Shown here: one piece after another, positions 11,251-20,339 of the stretch
Layout of the letters: each line of letters opens with the position of its first letter
Position numbering within the stretch: position 1 is the first letter of the stretch
NCBI RefSeq assembly: GCF_910592395.1
Contig: NC_088323.1
Coordinates: forward strand, 10,463,501 to 10,527,500
DNA length: 64,000 bases
DNA from: Lineus longissimus
Lineage: Eukaryota > Nemertea > Pilidiophora > Heteronemertea > Lineidae
Direction: 5' to 3'
The notes under the pieces: model-generated
Seen by the model: the letters and a program-made list of their open reading frames with translations, nothing else
The model's database searches: none
What the model was told of the DNA's origin: nothing
Translations under genes and position numbers: made by a program

Positions 11251-12594
11251 ATGGCTTTAGTTCATGAGAACTCGGCACCATCCACCAAAAGTGAACTTGA
11301 TATTTTTCAATTACCGCCCACGCAAATTGCCGTAGATTTAGCCCAGTGGGTGGAATTCAGGCCTCTGAATACACTAACGGATGGGGGTCCAATAGAGTTT
11401 GTGGTGAAGTGGGAACCTGACAACTATCTGGACCTCGCCCATACGCAGTTATACATCAAGTTGCGTGTGATAAAAAAGGACGGTACGAATTTAACTCAAG
11501 AGACTGTAGATGCCGATGGTAATAAGACGGCTGGGTCAAAGGTGGCCCCTGTTAATCTTTTACTGCATAGCCTGTTTTCACAGGCTGACGTGTCCTTCAA
11601 CGACCGCTTGATCAGTCCGAGTAGCAATACATATCCTTACAGGGGTTACTTAGAGACCTTACTAAGCTACGGCGCCGAAGCCAAAGGTACACACCTCGGG
11701 CAGGCGTTGTGGATAAAGGATGAGGCCGGGAAATTTGACGTTAATGACCCTTGAGCCGATGCTCCTAATAGCGGTTTAGTGAAATGTTACAATAGCATTA
11801 AGGGTAGTAAAACGCTAGAGTTACTTGGTCGGGTGCACACTGATGCATTTAGTTTGCAGAAGTTGCTTTTGAATAATATCGATGTAAAGTTGAAATTTAT
11901 CGGTCAAAGTGACGCATTTGCCCTAATGTCGGCCGATGAAGACCCCTCCTACAAGATTAATATTATGGAGGCGGCACTTTACGTTAAAAGGGTTCACGTG
12001 GCCCCCACCATACAGCTGGCGCATAATAGAGCCTTGGAAAAAGCCAATGCCAAATACCACCTGACCAAGACTGATGTTAAAGTAATAAATATACAGGCCG
12101 GTAATAGGACGGTAACAAAGGATAATGTTTTCTTGGGGGAACTACCCAAGCGGGTAATATTAGGTATGGTCAATGATGCGGCTATGTCTGGTAATTTTAA
12201 ATTAAATCCCTTTCACATGCGACATAATCACATCACTTATTTGAGTACTTGTATTAATGGCCAGCAGATACCTTCCCAACCACTTAAACCTGATTTCGAT
12301 AAGGGGGAGTATGCACGGGCCTGCATGTCACTTTTTTCGGCAAATGGTAATTTGTATAGAGACCAGGGAATAGATATAAGCAGAGGTGAATATGCAGAAG
12401 GATACACTCTGTTCGCTTTTGATATTTCGCCTAGTATCGGTGAGGACAGTCTGTCACTCATTAGAAAGGGTAATTTTAGGATTGAAATGCATTTTGCTGA
12501 AGCGCTAACGGAGACAGTAAATTTGCTACTTTACGCCGAATTTGATGATGTCTTTGAAGTCACAAAAGAAAGACAAATACTCATGGATGGGTAG
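11251..12594 (+). pseudogene. F54H12.2-like capsid protein, one in-frame stop
   Basis: About 447 codons, matching the usual 430-440 of the family annotated in many animals as 'uncharacterized protein F54H12.2'. Family blocks seen: SELDIFQLPPTQ near residue 11, VAPVNLLLHSLFSQADVSFNDRLIS near 100, NTYPYRGYLETLLSYG near 130, ELLGRVHTDAF, DNVFLGELPKRVILG, NPFHMRHN, and TLFAFDISP near the end. A TGA at 11752-11754 breaks the frame; the rest continues in the same frame. It is the best candidate for the class A major capsid (hexon-like) protein, from gene order between core protein and protease. The copy at 57,996 is intact. Confidence 0.75.
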
Positions 12595-13030
12595 CCTTGA
12601 AATAGGCAACATTATCTCTAAAAAGATACCAGAATTTGAGGGTGTGTACGCCATTGACACTTTACCAAAGAAACTGCGAAAACATCCTTCTGCTTATATT
12701 ATTAATTCAGCTACAGTTAGCGAGCCTGGTTTACACTGGATTTCTCTATATTTTACTTCAGATAGAGCGGGTTATCTGTTTGATAGTTTTGGCCTTAGCC
12801 CGCAATTTTATGGACTAGAAATTTATATGAACAGGAATTGTAAAATATGGAGTTATAATGATAAGCCATTACAGAGTCCACTGTCTTCTGGTTGTGGCGC
12901 TTATTGTATATATTTTCTGTTAATGAGAAATGCCCAGGTCAATGAATGGGCTCACCCTTTTGGTAGTAATTTACTAATGAATGATTGTATTGTACTTGAT
13001 TTTGTAAAACGATTCGTCGATGTTGCATAA
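12587..13030 (+). CDS. PRO: Adenain-like (Ulp1/C5 family) cysteine protease
   Basis: ATG 12587 gives MGSLEIGNII and 147 residues, and aligns with the start of the second copy, whose ATG overlaps its capsid stop. The catalytic pattern of adenovirus-type proteases is present: His in GLHWISLYF, Asp in YLFDSFG, and Gln/Cys in LQSPLSSGCGAYCIYFL. Such proteases mature virion proteins. The frame is intact and ends at TAA 13028-13030, followed by AATAAA at 13032. It overlaps the capsid stop by 8 bases. This is the only complete protease in the window. Confidence 0.85.
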   Translation: MGSLEIGNIISKKIPEFEGVYAIDTLPKKLRKHPSAYIINSATVSEPGLHWISLYFTSDRAGYLFDSFGLSPQFYGLEIYMNRNCKIWSYNDKPLQSPLSSGCGAYCIYFLLMRNAQVNEWAHPFGSNLLMNDCIVLDFVKRFVDVA

Positions 13031-13266
13031 AAATAAATTCTTATTAACCAAATGAGTCTTTTCTATTTATTTTTTTAAAGAAAAACACTAAGCAAGGTAT
13101 AGAAAAACACAACCATGATTTTGAAAGGTGATATTTTTTCATACCCTCGGGTGTTACAATTCAATAATAAAAGAATGGCACGTCAATATAGATCAATCGT
13201 AGACAAATAAATTACCGGGGTGAAACAATCGCGGGTAGTAACATCGTGGATCTGTTTCGTGACATA

Positions 13267-13500
13267 ATGGTCTTACGAAAAAGTTATTCTCCAAAGGGTT
13301 GGCAGGTTTTTCTAAAAGGCCTTCGAGACATGGACACCCCAAAGTCATACATTCAAAACCATTTGAGACGTAAAAAACTTGAGGAAATGGATTATGATAT
13401 GCCTAGCCTCTCACCAGCCATCAAGAAAAATTCCAAAAAATCAATGCGACAAAGGTTATCTGTCACAGATGACATGTTCGATGATTGGCTCACATATTGA
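13267..13500 (+). CDS. Small basic hypothetical protein
   Basis: 77 residues from ATG 13267; the frame also opens at GTG 13246. Helical and basic in the middle (HLRRKKLEEMD, KKNSKKSMRQRL), acidic at the end (DDMFDDWLTY). It lies between the protease and the three - strand genes of copy 1. No homologue is recognised, and copy 2 has no obvious counterpart at the same place. It may be a small element gene or chance. Confidence 0.35.
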   Translation: MVLRKSYSPKGWQVFLKGLRDMDTPKSYIQNHLRRKKLEEMDYDMPSLSPAIKKNSKKSMRQRLSVTDDMFDDWLTY

Positions 13501-13639
13501 CTTCTTTTGTAAAAATAATGATATTTTATAGAGACGTAATTCGCTGCTGCATGCATGCATGCATATGAATGATGTAACTAAATATTAATCTCGGTATTAA
13601 ACAAATCATTTTATTCAAATAGCTGGATATTTACATTCT

Positions 13640-14377
13640 TCATTTCAATTCGGGAAGATAATACCAGGTGTGATTATCTTCGTAATGAGCGGTTCTACAT
13701 GATATCAGTATGAAAAACCTACATGGAAACAACATAACTATCACGATGCGGAAGCCATCTCTCTTTCTTATATGTATCTCTTTTTTCTGTTCGTCATCCT
13801 CTCTGGTCACAACAACTGGGGCAATGATTAAACCGTCAAACGCACTCAGCTCGCGTTGATAGTGTTCTTTGACATAGTCTATCGAGTTTTTAATGCTGCA
13901 GGGTGGTGATTCCTCAATGTACGACTGTGCACCTGGTTGCAGTAAAGCCCAACAATGCCCAGGGGCCAATGACGACAGACCGGGGAAGTTTTTATTGAGA
14001 TAATCCATACATTGCAAAGGACTCATTGCGGGGACTCGCGGCATGAACCATATCTGGTCCATTGTGAATGGACCAAACCTATCAGAGTCCATGGGCAACG
14101 TTCTGTTTAAAATGTACAGGGTTCCATCTGCATAACAATTGCCGTGAGATACCATTTTTCCATTTCGATGTATAGAGCGGATTCTGGAAAATTCATTAAA
14201 CCCGCAGACATAGACGGCATCCACTTTAACATTGCCCTCAGGGCGAAAAGCCTGAAAAAATGCAAAGTTCAGGCTGGCCCTTACAGTAGCGGGCAATGAT
14301 GCTGTGTCTGCAGGACCCATTGCTGAAATGAGACCGCGACATTTGAAAACGCTATTTTTAATGATGGGACAAAACAA
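13640..14377 (-). CDS. Hypothetical element protein
   Basis: An uninterrupted frame of up to 245 residues. The likely start is an internal Met (MGPADTASLPATVRASLNF, about codon 20). The body looks globular with many aromatics (AVYVCGFNEFSRI, GPFTMDQIWFMPRVP, PGHCWALLQPG), and a hydrophobic stretch lies near the end (FRIVIVMLFPCRFFILISC). It is 21 bases downstream of the PC4-like gene on the same strand, so the two may share a transcript. I do not recognise the family. Confidence 0.5.
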   Translation of the reverse strand: MFCPIIKNSVFKCRGLISAMGPADTASLPATVRASLNFAFFQAFRPEGNVKVDAVYVCGFNEFSRIRSIHRNGKMVSHGNCYADGTLYILNRTLPMDSDRFGPFTMDQIWFMPRVPAMSPLQCMDYLNKNFPGLSSLAPGHCWALLQPGAQSYIEESPPCSIKNSIDYVKEHYQRELSAFDGLIIAPVVVTREDDEQKKEIHIRKRDGFRIVIVMLFPCRFFILISCRTAHYEDNHTWYYLPELK

Positions 14378-14398
14378 AAAAAGGATTATTTAAATTTA

Positions 14399-15421
14399 TC
14401 ATTTATTCATTATCCACCATGGTGTACATTCAGGACAGTTAAGAGCCCCCTCTTGATTTGAATGATCGTCGCACTCGTAACATGGCTTCCAACCATCCAC
14501 ACGGAGTGGGATGGAGAACCACTCAGATAACGCAGCCCATTCTACGTCAGTCAGTGTTACACCTTCTTTGGTAGGCAGCGGCAATGAAGATGGGCGGTTG
14601 TTGTTCTCATCACCAGCGGGGTTAAAGTATTTACGCAAATGAATGAGACGCGACGAGTTATACACGTTGACCGTCAAATATTTCCCACCTCCAAGGTGGT
14701 TTGATAAGTCCTCATTTAAACCAAACGCGTTCTTGACACTCTCATCACACAATGTTAGTTTATACCATTGTTGACAGCTCAGGCTTATACCCTTTACAAA
14801 TTTGCCGTCAAGCATATGTCGGAAGTGGAAATATTTCTCCCCATTGATCAGCGAATGTATAACATGGCGATCCCTACCTAAATGCTTGCGCCTCAGTTCC
14901 ATTCCTTCAACATCATTGACAGCCGGAGTGAGCGCTGCATCAGAAACACGTTTTTTGTAGGCTGCAGGATCTTTGAAATAGTCCGAGATTCGATCCAATA
15001 TGTAAGCCCAAGTTGATTCAGTCATCAGTATGCTGACATCCGTGGGTAAAACTTTCCCAGAAGCGGTGACCAAGCATCTACGTAGGCAGTAACCAAAGGT
15101 AGATTTAAGAACTTTCGTTGTATCATCGAGGTCCCACTTCGTCCCTCCTTCGACAAGTTGTCGCATCCCCTCCAGAGCCTCTTCAGTGAGGCCAATCCAT
15201 TTACCATCTCTCTTGATAATAGCCCGACATTTACCAGTGTCAGAGAAACTGATGGAGGTCATGATTGGTAGCTGTAAAATAAAGATTGGGGAATATCCTA
15301 AGGAATTGCGTGCTGGTTGAATTTCAAACATTTAAAGAGGACAGGCAAAATGAAGTGCGGACCGAGTTAAAGTAAATCGACTTACCACGTCGTACACAAT
15401 GTCGGGATATCTGCTTCGCAT
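14399..15421 (-). CDS. Spliced gene with two PC4-like ssDNA-binding modules
   Basis: Exon 1 is ATG 15421 to 15386 (12 codons, donor GTG/GTAAGT). A 114-base intron (15385-15272, acceptor TTTTACAG) leads into exon 2, 15271-14399, phase 0, encoding LPIMTSISFSDTGKC onwards. The product is about 302 residues. The C-terminal module has KYLTVNVYNSSRLIHLRKYF then PTKEGVTLTDVEWAALSEWF, matching the strand-strand-strand-helix signature of the PC4/Sub1 ssDNA-binding domain (basic beta hairpin, then P-x-KG-x-x-L-x(4)-W-x-x-L). An earlier stretch (YFHFRHMLDG, KGISLSCQQWYKL) looks like a second module. A Cys-rich tail (CYECDD, LNCPECTPW) follows. A TATA box lies at 15462-15469. Role inferred: coating ssDNA in replication, or transcription. 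Confidence 0.65.
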
Positions 15422-15461
15422 GAGGTTGATGTTAAGAGTGTCACAGGATAGATCAAAGCAG

Positions 15462-15469
15462 TTTATATA
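15462..15469 (-). promoter_or_regulatory. TATA box of the spliced PC4-like gene
   Basis: On the - strand this reads TATATAAA and overlaps the stop codon of the upstream - strand gene. The spliced gene's ATG lies about 40 bases downstream, so transcription would start just before it. The position supports the short first exon. Confidence 0.55.
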
Positions 15470-16008
15470 TCACACTCTGTGCAGGCCTGAACAAGTTGAA
15501 GAACTGCTGACGTCATTAAACTAGGCCGGCCATAAATAGCGATGATGTCATGGCGTTGTTTAAATGCCAATAGCCGCCATATTGCAACACTGAAACAAGT
15601 TGATGCATGATCATAGCTATATTGCTTACCTATCAGCTCCAAGTCCTGCCATTCGTCAAATGAAAGCACTATGCCTTTGATTGAGGGGGTACCATCATAA
15701 CGTATTCTACATCGGTTAAAGGTCTGTTGTTTCAACCCGTCTTCAGTTCTGTTGCAGATGATGATTTTGAAACGAACGTTGATCTGTATTACTGTGCCAC
15801 CGCGACACTCAGGGTTATCAATCGATGTATGATTCAATGAGGCTGGAAGGCGCAGAGGGGGCAATAAAGGTTGTCCGCCTTTCTTTCGAATGGTTAATCC
15901 AGTGGCAAGGAGGGTGATCAAAGTCACCACGCCCACGGTAACAGCAACTCCTACACTTATCCTTTGATTCCTATTCATGGTGAATCCTGATATTTTTGAT
16001 ATTCGCAC
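15463..16008 (-). CDS. Membrane-anchored PC4-like protein
   Basis: 181 residues, or 171 from an internal Met (MNRNQRISVG). A single transmembrane segment (ISVGVAVTVGVVTLITLLAT) occupies residues ~17-37, followed by basic RKKGG. The distal part has INVRFKIIICNRT and then GTPSIKGIVLSFDEWQDLEL. That closing block matches the KG-x-x-L-x(4)-W-x-L motif of the other PC4-like proteins here. It ends in ACTECDI. A PC4-like fold behind a membrane anchor is unusual; the fold call rests mainly on the second half of the motif. It shares a strand with the two genes downstream. Confidence 0.5.
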   Translation of the reverse strand: MRISKISGFTMNRNQRISVGVAVTVGVVTLITLLATGLTIRKKGGQPLLPPLRLPASLNHTSIDNPECRGGTVIQINVRFKIIICNRTEDGLKQQTFNRCRIRYDGTPSIKGIVLSFDEWQDLELIGKQYSYDHASTCFSVAIWRLLAFKQRHDIIAIYGRPSLMTSAVLQLVQACTECDI

Positions 16009-16054
16009 TGTTTAAAATTATTAAAAGGGATAACCCATGATTTAGGTGGGGGCC

Positions 16055-16350
16055 ATTTACTTGCCCAAACACATCCACGACGATGTCATCATCATTATCA
16101 CGTCGGTCAAACAATGAGCCTATCTTTAAACAATAGCGCTATTCAAATCATGCCCGACGTGCCTTGAAGTCTTCAAATGATACCAAGTAACACAACTCAT
16201 GTTATACACATGCACAATTACACTATTTCAACATCCATTTACTTGCCCAAACACATCCACGGTGATGTCATCATCATTACCGCGTCACTCGGTTAAACAA
16301 TGCACCTTTCTCAATAGCGCTATTCAAATCATGCCCAGGCATGCCTCGAA
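16055..16350. repeat. Two-copy tandem repeat upstream of the - strand genes
   Basis: Copies start at 16,055 and 16,236 (period ~181). Each holds CATTTACTTGCCCAAACACA, then GATGTCATCATCATTA, then CAATAGCGCTATTCAAATCA and TGCC. The palindrome TAGCGCTA and the GATGTCATC motifs are kept in both. The position upstream of 15463-16008 suggests a duplicated promoter or enhancer element. Confidence 0.6.
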
Positions 16351-16366
16351 GGCGTGAGGTCATTGA

Positions 16367-16456
16367 TGACGTCACGGGGTTGGGGAATTCCACTTTGGGT
16401 TGCGTCATCGATTACGTCATACGGGATAAGAGTGCACCCTCAGAGCGATGACGTCA
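16367..16456. promoter_or_regulatory. Cluster of CRE/ATF sites
   Basis: Perfect TGACGTCA palindromes lie at 16367-16374 and 16449-16456, with the related TGCGTCAT and TTACGTCAT between them (16401-16420). They lie at the outer end of copy 1 and could drive genes in either direction. A 25-codon ORF starting at ATG 16478 and running up to the LINE may be the remnant of a + strand gene. Confidence 0.5.
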
Positions 16457-16555
16457 TCAGGGGTCACTGATTGCAAAATGGGCTGGACAGGCGTACAAGA
16501 CTACTACAAGGCAGCACTGCGCAGGTATATTCTAAGTCTTTACCCTCCCGTAGTA

Positions 16556-18992
16556 TGAATATGAATATTTATTCGACCAACAAAATTTACAAGGTGCATT
16601 AATGAAATACATAATATTGATTGTGGTCGGGAGCAGAACAAGACCAGATTGGCCGCTTAATGCCTGCTCCCTTATGAATTACATGTAGTACAATGTTAAT
16701 TATTATATACAGGATTTACAATTTAATTTACAAGACAGTTCTATTTTACAGTGAAGGAGTGAGTAATAACAGTTATAAGACGAAAAAAGTTTAACGAATG
16801 TCGCAAACATAGCAGTTGCGAATTTGGCACTTTTTATTATAGGAACCCAAAATTTCATTTTTGTAGTATGTTGAAAAGGATTTTAAGCTAAAATTTGAGT
16901 GGAGTATGTTTAGAGTTTGTTTTGAGAGAGAATTATATAATTTAGTTAAACTGTATCGTGGTGTCATTTTGGCATATTCGTGTCTTACATTTGGTATTTT
17001 AAATTTATCATTAATTCTTGTGGGATAGTTATGAACATCACTGTCAAATGAGAAAAAATTGTGCATGAAGTACACTGGTAAATCCTTTTTTAAAAATCTA
17101 TAGAGAAATTTTATTTCAATTAATTTGTGTAAGTCCGGTAGTTTGAGTAGTTTCAGCTTTATGAATAAAGGGTCAGTGTGACTAATAGGATGACTGAGAG
17201 TAATGGCACGAATAGCTTTCTTTTGTAATTTTAAAATTTCGTTGTGATCATAGCCCCAAGATAATATTTGATAGTTGAGATGAGCAGAGATAAGAGAGTG
17301 GTAAATCGTTATTAGAATTTTCTGTGGAATAAAATGTTTTAAATAATTGATAATGCCGGTTGCCCTTGATATTTTTTTTGAAATATGATTTATATGTGAA
17401 GTCCAAGTAAGATCCTTATTTATAAGTAATCCAAGGAAGTTAAACGATTCAACACATTCAAGTTTCGTGCCTTCAATTTGTAAATCTAGGATGCCATTAA
17501 AAATGTGTTCGTTCAAAGATCATAAATTTAGTTTTTGAGATATTTAAAGATAATTTATTTGCTTTTAACCAGTTTGCTATGTTTAATAGCTCGGTGTTTA
17601 ATATGTGGTTTACCTTGGTAGAGAAAGAATGTAATTCGCTAAGTGAAGTTGTATCGTCCGCAAACATTATAAAATTGAAGAATTTACTTGCTTTGTTTAG
17701 ATCATTGATGTAAATGGTAAAAAGGAGAGGCCCTAAGATCGACCCTTCGGGTACACCCGTTTTAATGACAGCATGGTCGGAGGTGTAACCAGAGAAATCA
17801 ACATATTGACGTCTGTTGGATAAATAAGTTTTCATGAGATTTAGAGCAGAGTCAGTAAGACCGTAAAGGCTAAGTTTATGTAATAAGATATTATGATCCG
17901 ATGCATCGAAAGCCTTGGACAGATCCATAAATATGGCAATTGATTTCTTGTTGTTATCCAAGGTTTTAGTTATTCTATCAATTAACTCTGCTGCGGCGAG
18001 GTCTGTTGAGTGTTTTTTTCGGAAACCATATTGACTTTCAAAGATTATTTTGTTGTCGACGAGATATTTAGTGAGTTGATCATATATGATTCTTTCATAG
18101 ATTTTTGAGATTGATGGAAGAAGGGATATTGGCCGGTAGTTGTTAAATGAATCCTTTTCCCCTTTTTTAAATAACGGAATAACTTTTGCTATTTTAAGAT
18201 TGTCTGGGAAAATACCTGATTCAAGAGAGCGGTTTACTAAAGCTGTGACAATGCCAAGAATTTCAAATTTGCACATTTTTAAGAGTTTAGTGGATATACC
18301 ATCCCAGCCACTGCTAGGTTTCGGATTTAGATTGTCAATTACTTTAGCAATATCCATTCGGTTTATTTTCGTAAATTGAAAGGTCTTATCTCTTTGATTA
18401 TCAAGGTAATGTTTGAAATCAGTGGTGATAGGCTTTATGTTTTTTGAAAGTTTAGGACCGATATTTACAAAGAAGTCATTAAAACCATTGGCTATAACCG
18501 TTTTATCGGTTGTTTGTACATTATTTACACTGAACGAACTTGGTATTTGTTCACCCTTATTGTTTGATTTTTTCTTTATGATCGAGTTTATATTTGACCA
18601 TGTTTTTCTGCTGTCATTCGCACATTTGTTGAATTGCTCAGTGTAGTATGACCTTTTTGCTCCATGAATGAGTCGTCTTAGAATCTTATTATAGTTTCTG
18701 AGTTGATTATGTTTTCATAGAGTTGAAAGTTTCTTGGAGTTCCTTTAAGTTTTTTGTAGAGTTTGTCCCTTTTCGTAATTGATTTGACAAGAGCGCTTGT
18801 AATCCAGGGTTCCTTTTTATGTCTATGTTTATTAAACTTAACAGATATCAGTGGAAAGTGTTTCTCTTTGCACTTGGTAATTATGGTATGAAATTTATTG
18901 AAGCTATCATTTATGCTCAGCGTTGACCAAGTTGGATCATGATGGAGATTTGCTAGGGTTACACTTAGAGTTCTTTTAAAATTCATAATATT
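16556..18992 (-). mobile_element. 5'-truncated CR1/L2-like LINE
   Basis: A non-LTR retrotransposon on -. Its coding region has a reverse transcriptase and lacks the endonuclease. On the - strand the 3' end finishes in short ATTCATATTCATA-type repeats near 16,556, like the microsatellite tails of CR1/L2/Jockey-type elements, with no long poly-A. The 5' side meets the acceptor of the next gene at ~18,992. It lies between CRE-rich DNA and the PIN-like gene and may have separated that gene from its upstream exons. Confidence 0.7.
16791..18986 (-). pseudogene. LINE reverse transcriptase polyprotein, frameshifted
   Basis: Read on -, three frames follow one another: 18986-18678 (tail of a linker, ending near a frame change), 18357-17497 (RT core) and 17516-16791 (thumb and C-terminal region). 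The core has SSGWDGISTKLLK, NYRPISLLPSISKIYE, QYGFRKKHSTDLA, IFMDLSKAFDASDH, GVPEGSILGPLLF and the catalytic FADD. At least two frameshifts (about 18,360-18,670 and 17,500-17,516) and the missing endonuclease show it is dead. Confidence 0.75.
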
Positions 18993-18997
18993 TTCAG

Positions 18998-20337
18998 TGT
19001 TGAATTTAGTAGACGAGCCAATTCAAGGGTCTACAGCATGGATTTTAGATGGAATGGTACTGTTGCAAGAAACCAAGGATATTCCATCAAGCTTTGGAAA
19101 ACTAGCAGACAAAGTGCTCGACAAGATTATCTCTATTGCAAAAAAGCATGGAGCAACGCGAATTGACTTTGTACCTGATCGCTATCCAAAGCAAAGCATT
19201 AAAGGAAATGAAAGGGAACGACGGGCTTTGGCTGGATTTCAAAGGATCAAGATCATAGGACCAGACCAGAAGACTCCACAACAATTCAAAAAGTTCCTTG
19301 GCTGTGGGGAAAACAAAGAAGAACTGATTGAGTTCATGTTCAAACAATGGAAAAATGTTCCCCCAGAAAATCTAGAGGGTGTAGAAGTGTTTGTTGGACA
19401 CCAGGATAGCTGTCACAGACTGAAGGATATTGGCGGTGTCATTGATGTGTTGACAGTAGATGAGCTTTTTACAGATCATGAAGAAGCAGATACACGAATG
19501 TTGCTTCATGCTAAACATGCATCAGATGCAGGCATTTCAAATGTCATTATTAGAAGTCAAGACACTGATGTCTTTGTAATAGCCGTCGACTTTTCAAGAT
19601 TGATTCCTGGACTATACTTGCACATCGGTCAATGGAGTGAGAGCTGTACTATCAACATGAACAAAATGCAGGCAAATCTAGGTGAAATGATATCTAAAGC
19701 CCTCATAGGAATACATTGCTTCACAGGATGTGACAGCACCAGTGCCTTTAGAGGCCAGGGAAAAGTCAAAGCCTTTAAGCTCCTAATACAAAATGAAAGC
19801 TATCAGCAATTATTTTTGACCCTTGGGAGAGAGTGGGATACAGCTGAAACAATCTTACCTACTGTTGAGAAGTTTGTATGCTCACTTTACGGTCTGAATG
19901 AGGAATCAGTGGATAGTGCCAGGGAGAAAATATTTGGCCGGCGGTTTAAGATTGACAGCACTCTCCCTCCAAACAGAGACAGTCTAGTTAATCACCTTAA
20001 GAGGTCAAACTATCAGTCAGCCATTCATAGGAGATGCCTACAAAGTTTGATAAAATGTCCGTGTCCCAGCACGTACGGGTGGTCCCTAGATGATGGTTTC
20101 CTTGTCCCAAAATGGATTAACATGTCCTATGCACCAGATTCCCTCTTAAAGTTCATTGCGTGTGCTTGTAAAAAGACTGGATGCAACAAGGGGAAATGCT
20201 CATGCTGTGAACACAACCTGCCCTGCACAGAACTTTGTAAATGTATAGACTGCTCAAACTGTGAAAAATCCCATGAGGATGAGGTGGACCCAGATTCAGA
20301 TTCTGAGGAAAGTGATGAAGATGACATGGTCGAATAG
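18998..20337 (+). CDS. PIN/XPG-like nuclease family protein with Cys-rich tail (exon)
   Basis: A 446-codon exon behind a TTTTCAG acceptor (18,991-18,997). It belongs to a multicopy family common in invertebrates: HEEADTRMLLHAKHA near residue 160, IIRSQDTDVFVIAV near 185, CFTGCDSTSAFRGQGKVKAF near 240, TLPPNRDSL near 322, a CPCPSTYGWSLDDGFLVPKW block, then a Cys-rich segment near 386-425 (CACKKTGCNKGKCSCCEHNL, CTELCKCIDC) and an acidic tail. The spaced acidic residues suit a PIN/FEN-like metal-dependent nuclease. The ORF is intact to TAG 20335. Upstream exons are not visible and may lie across the LINE or be lost. The substrate is unknown. Confidence 0.65.
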
Positions 20338-20339
20338 AA

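Larger units (their letters stand above)
8963..16008 (+). mobile_element. Partial class A (F54H12.2-type) Polinton/adintovirus-like element, copy 1
   Basis: A contiguous block in the order integrase, small membrane protein, penton-like, basic core, capsid protein and protease on +, then a short + ORF and three - strand genes. The same order recurs at 55.9-59.8 kb. Integrase next to an F54H12.2-like protein matches the C. elegans neighbours F54H12.3 and F54H12.2, known by annotation name. The left end is lost at ~8963 next to a dispersed repeat. The right limit is unclear because a promoter-like region and a LINE follow. No polymerase and no terminal repeats were found. Several frames are broken, so this is a relic. 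Confidence 0.75.
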
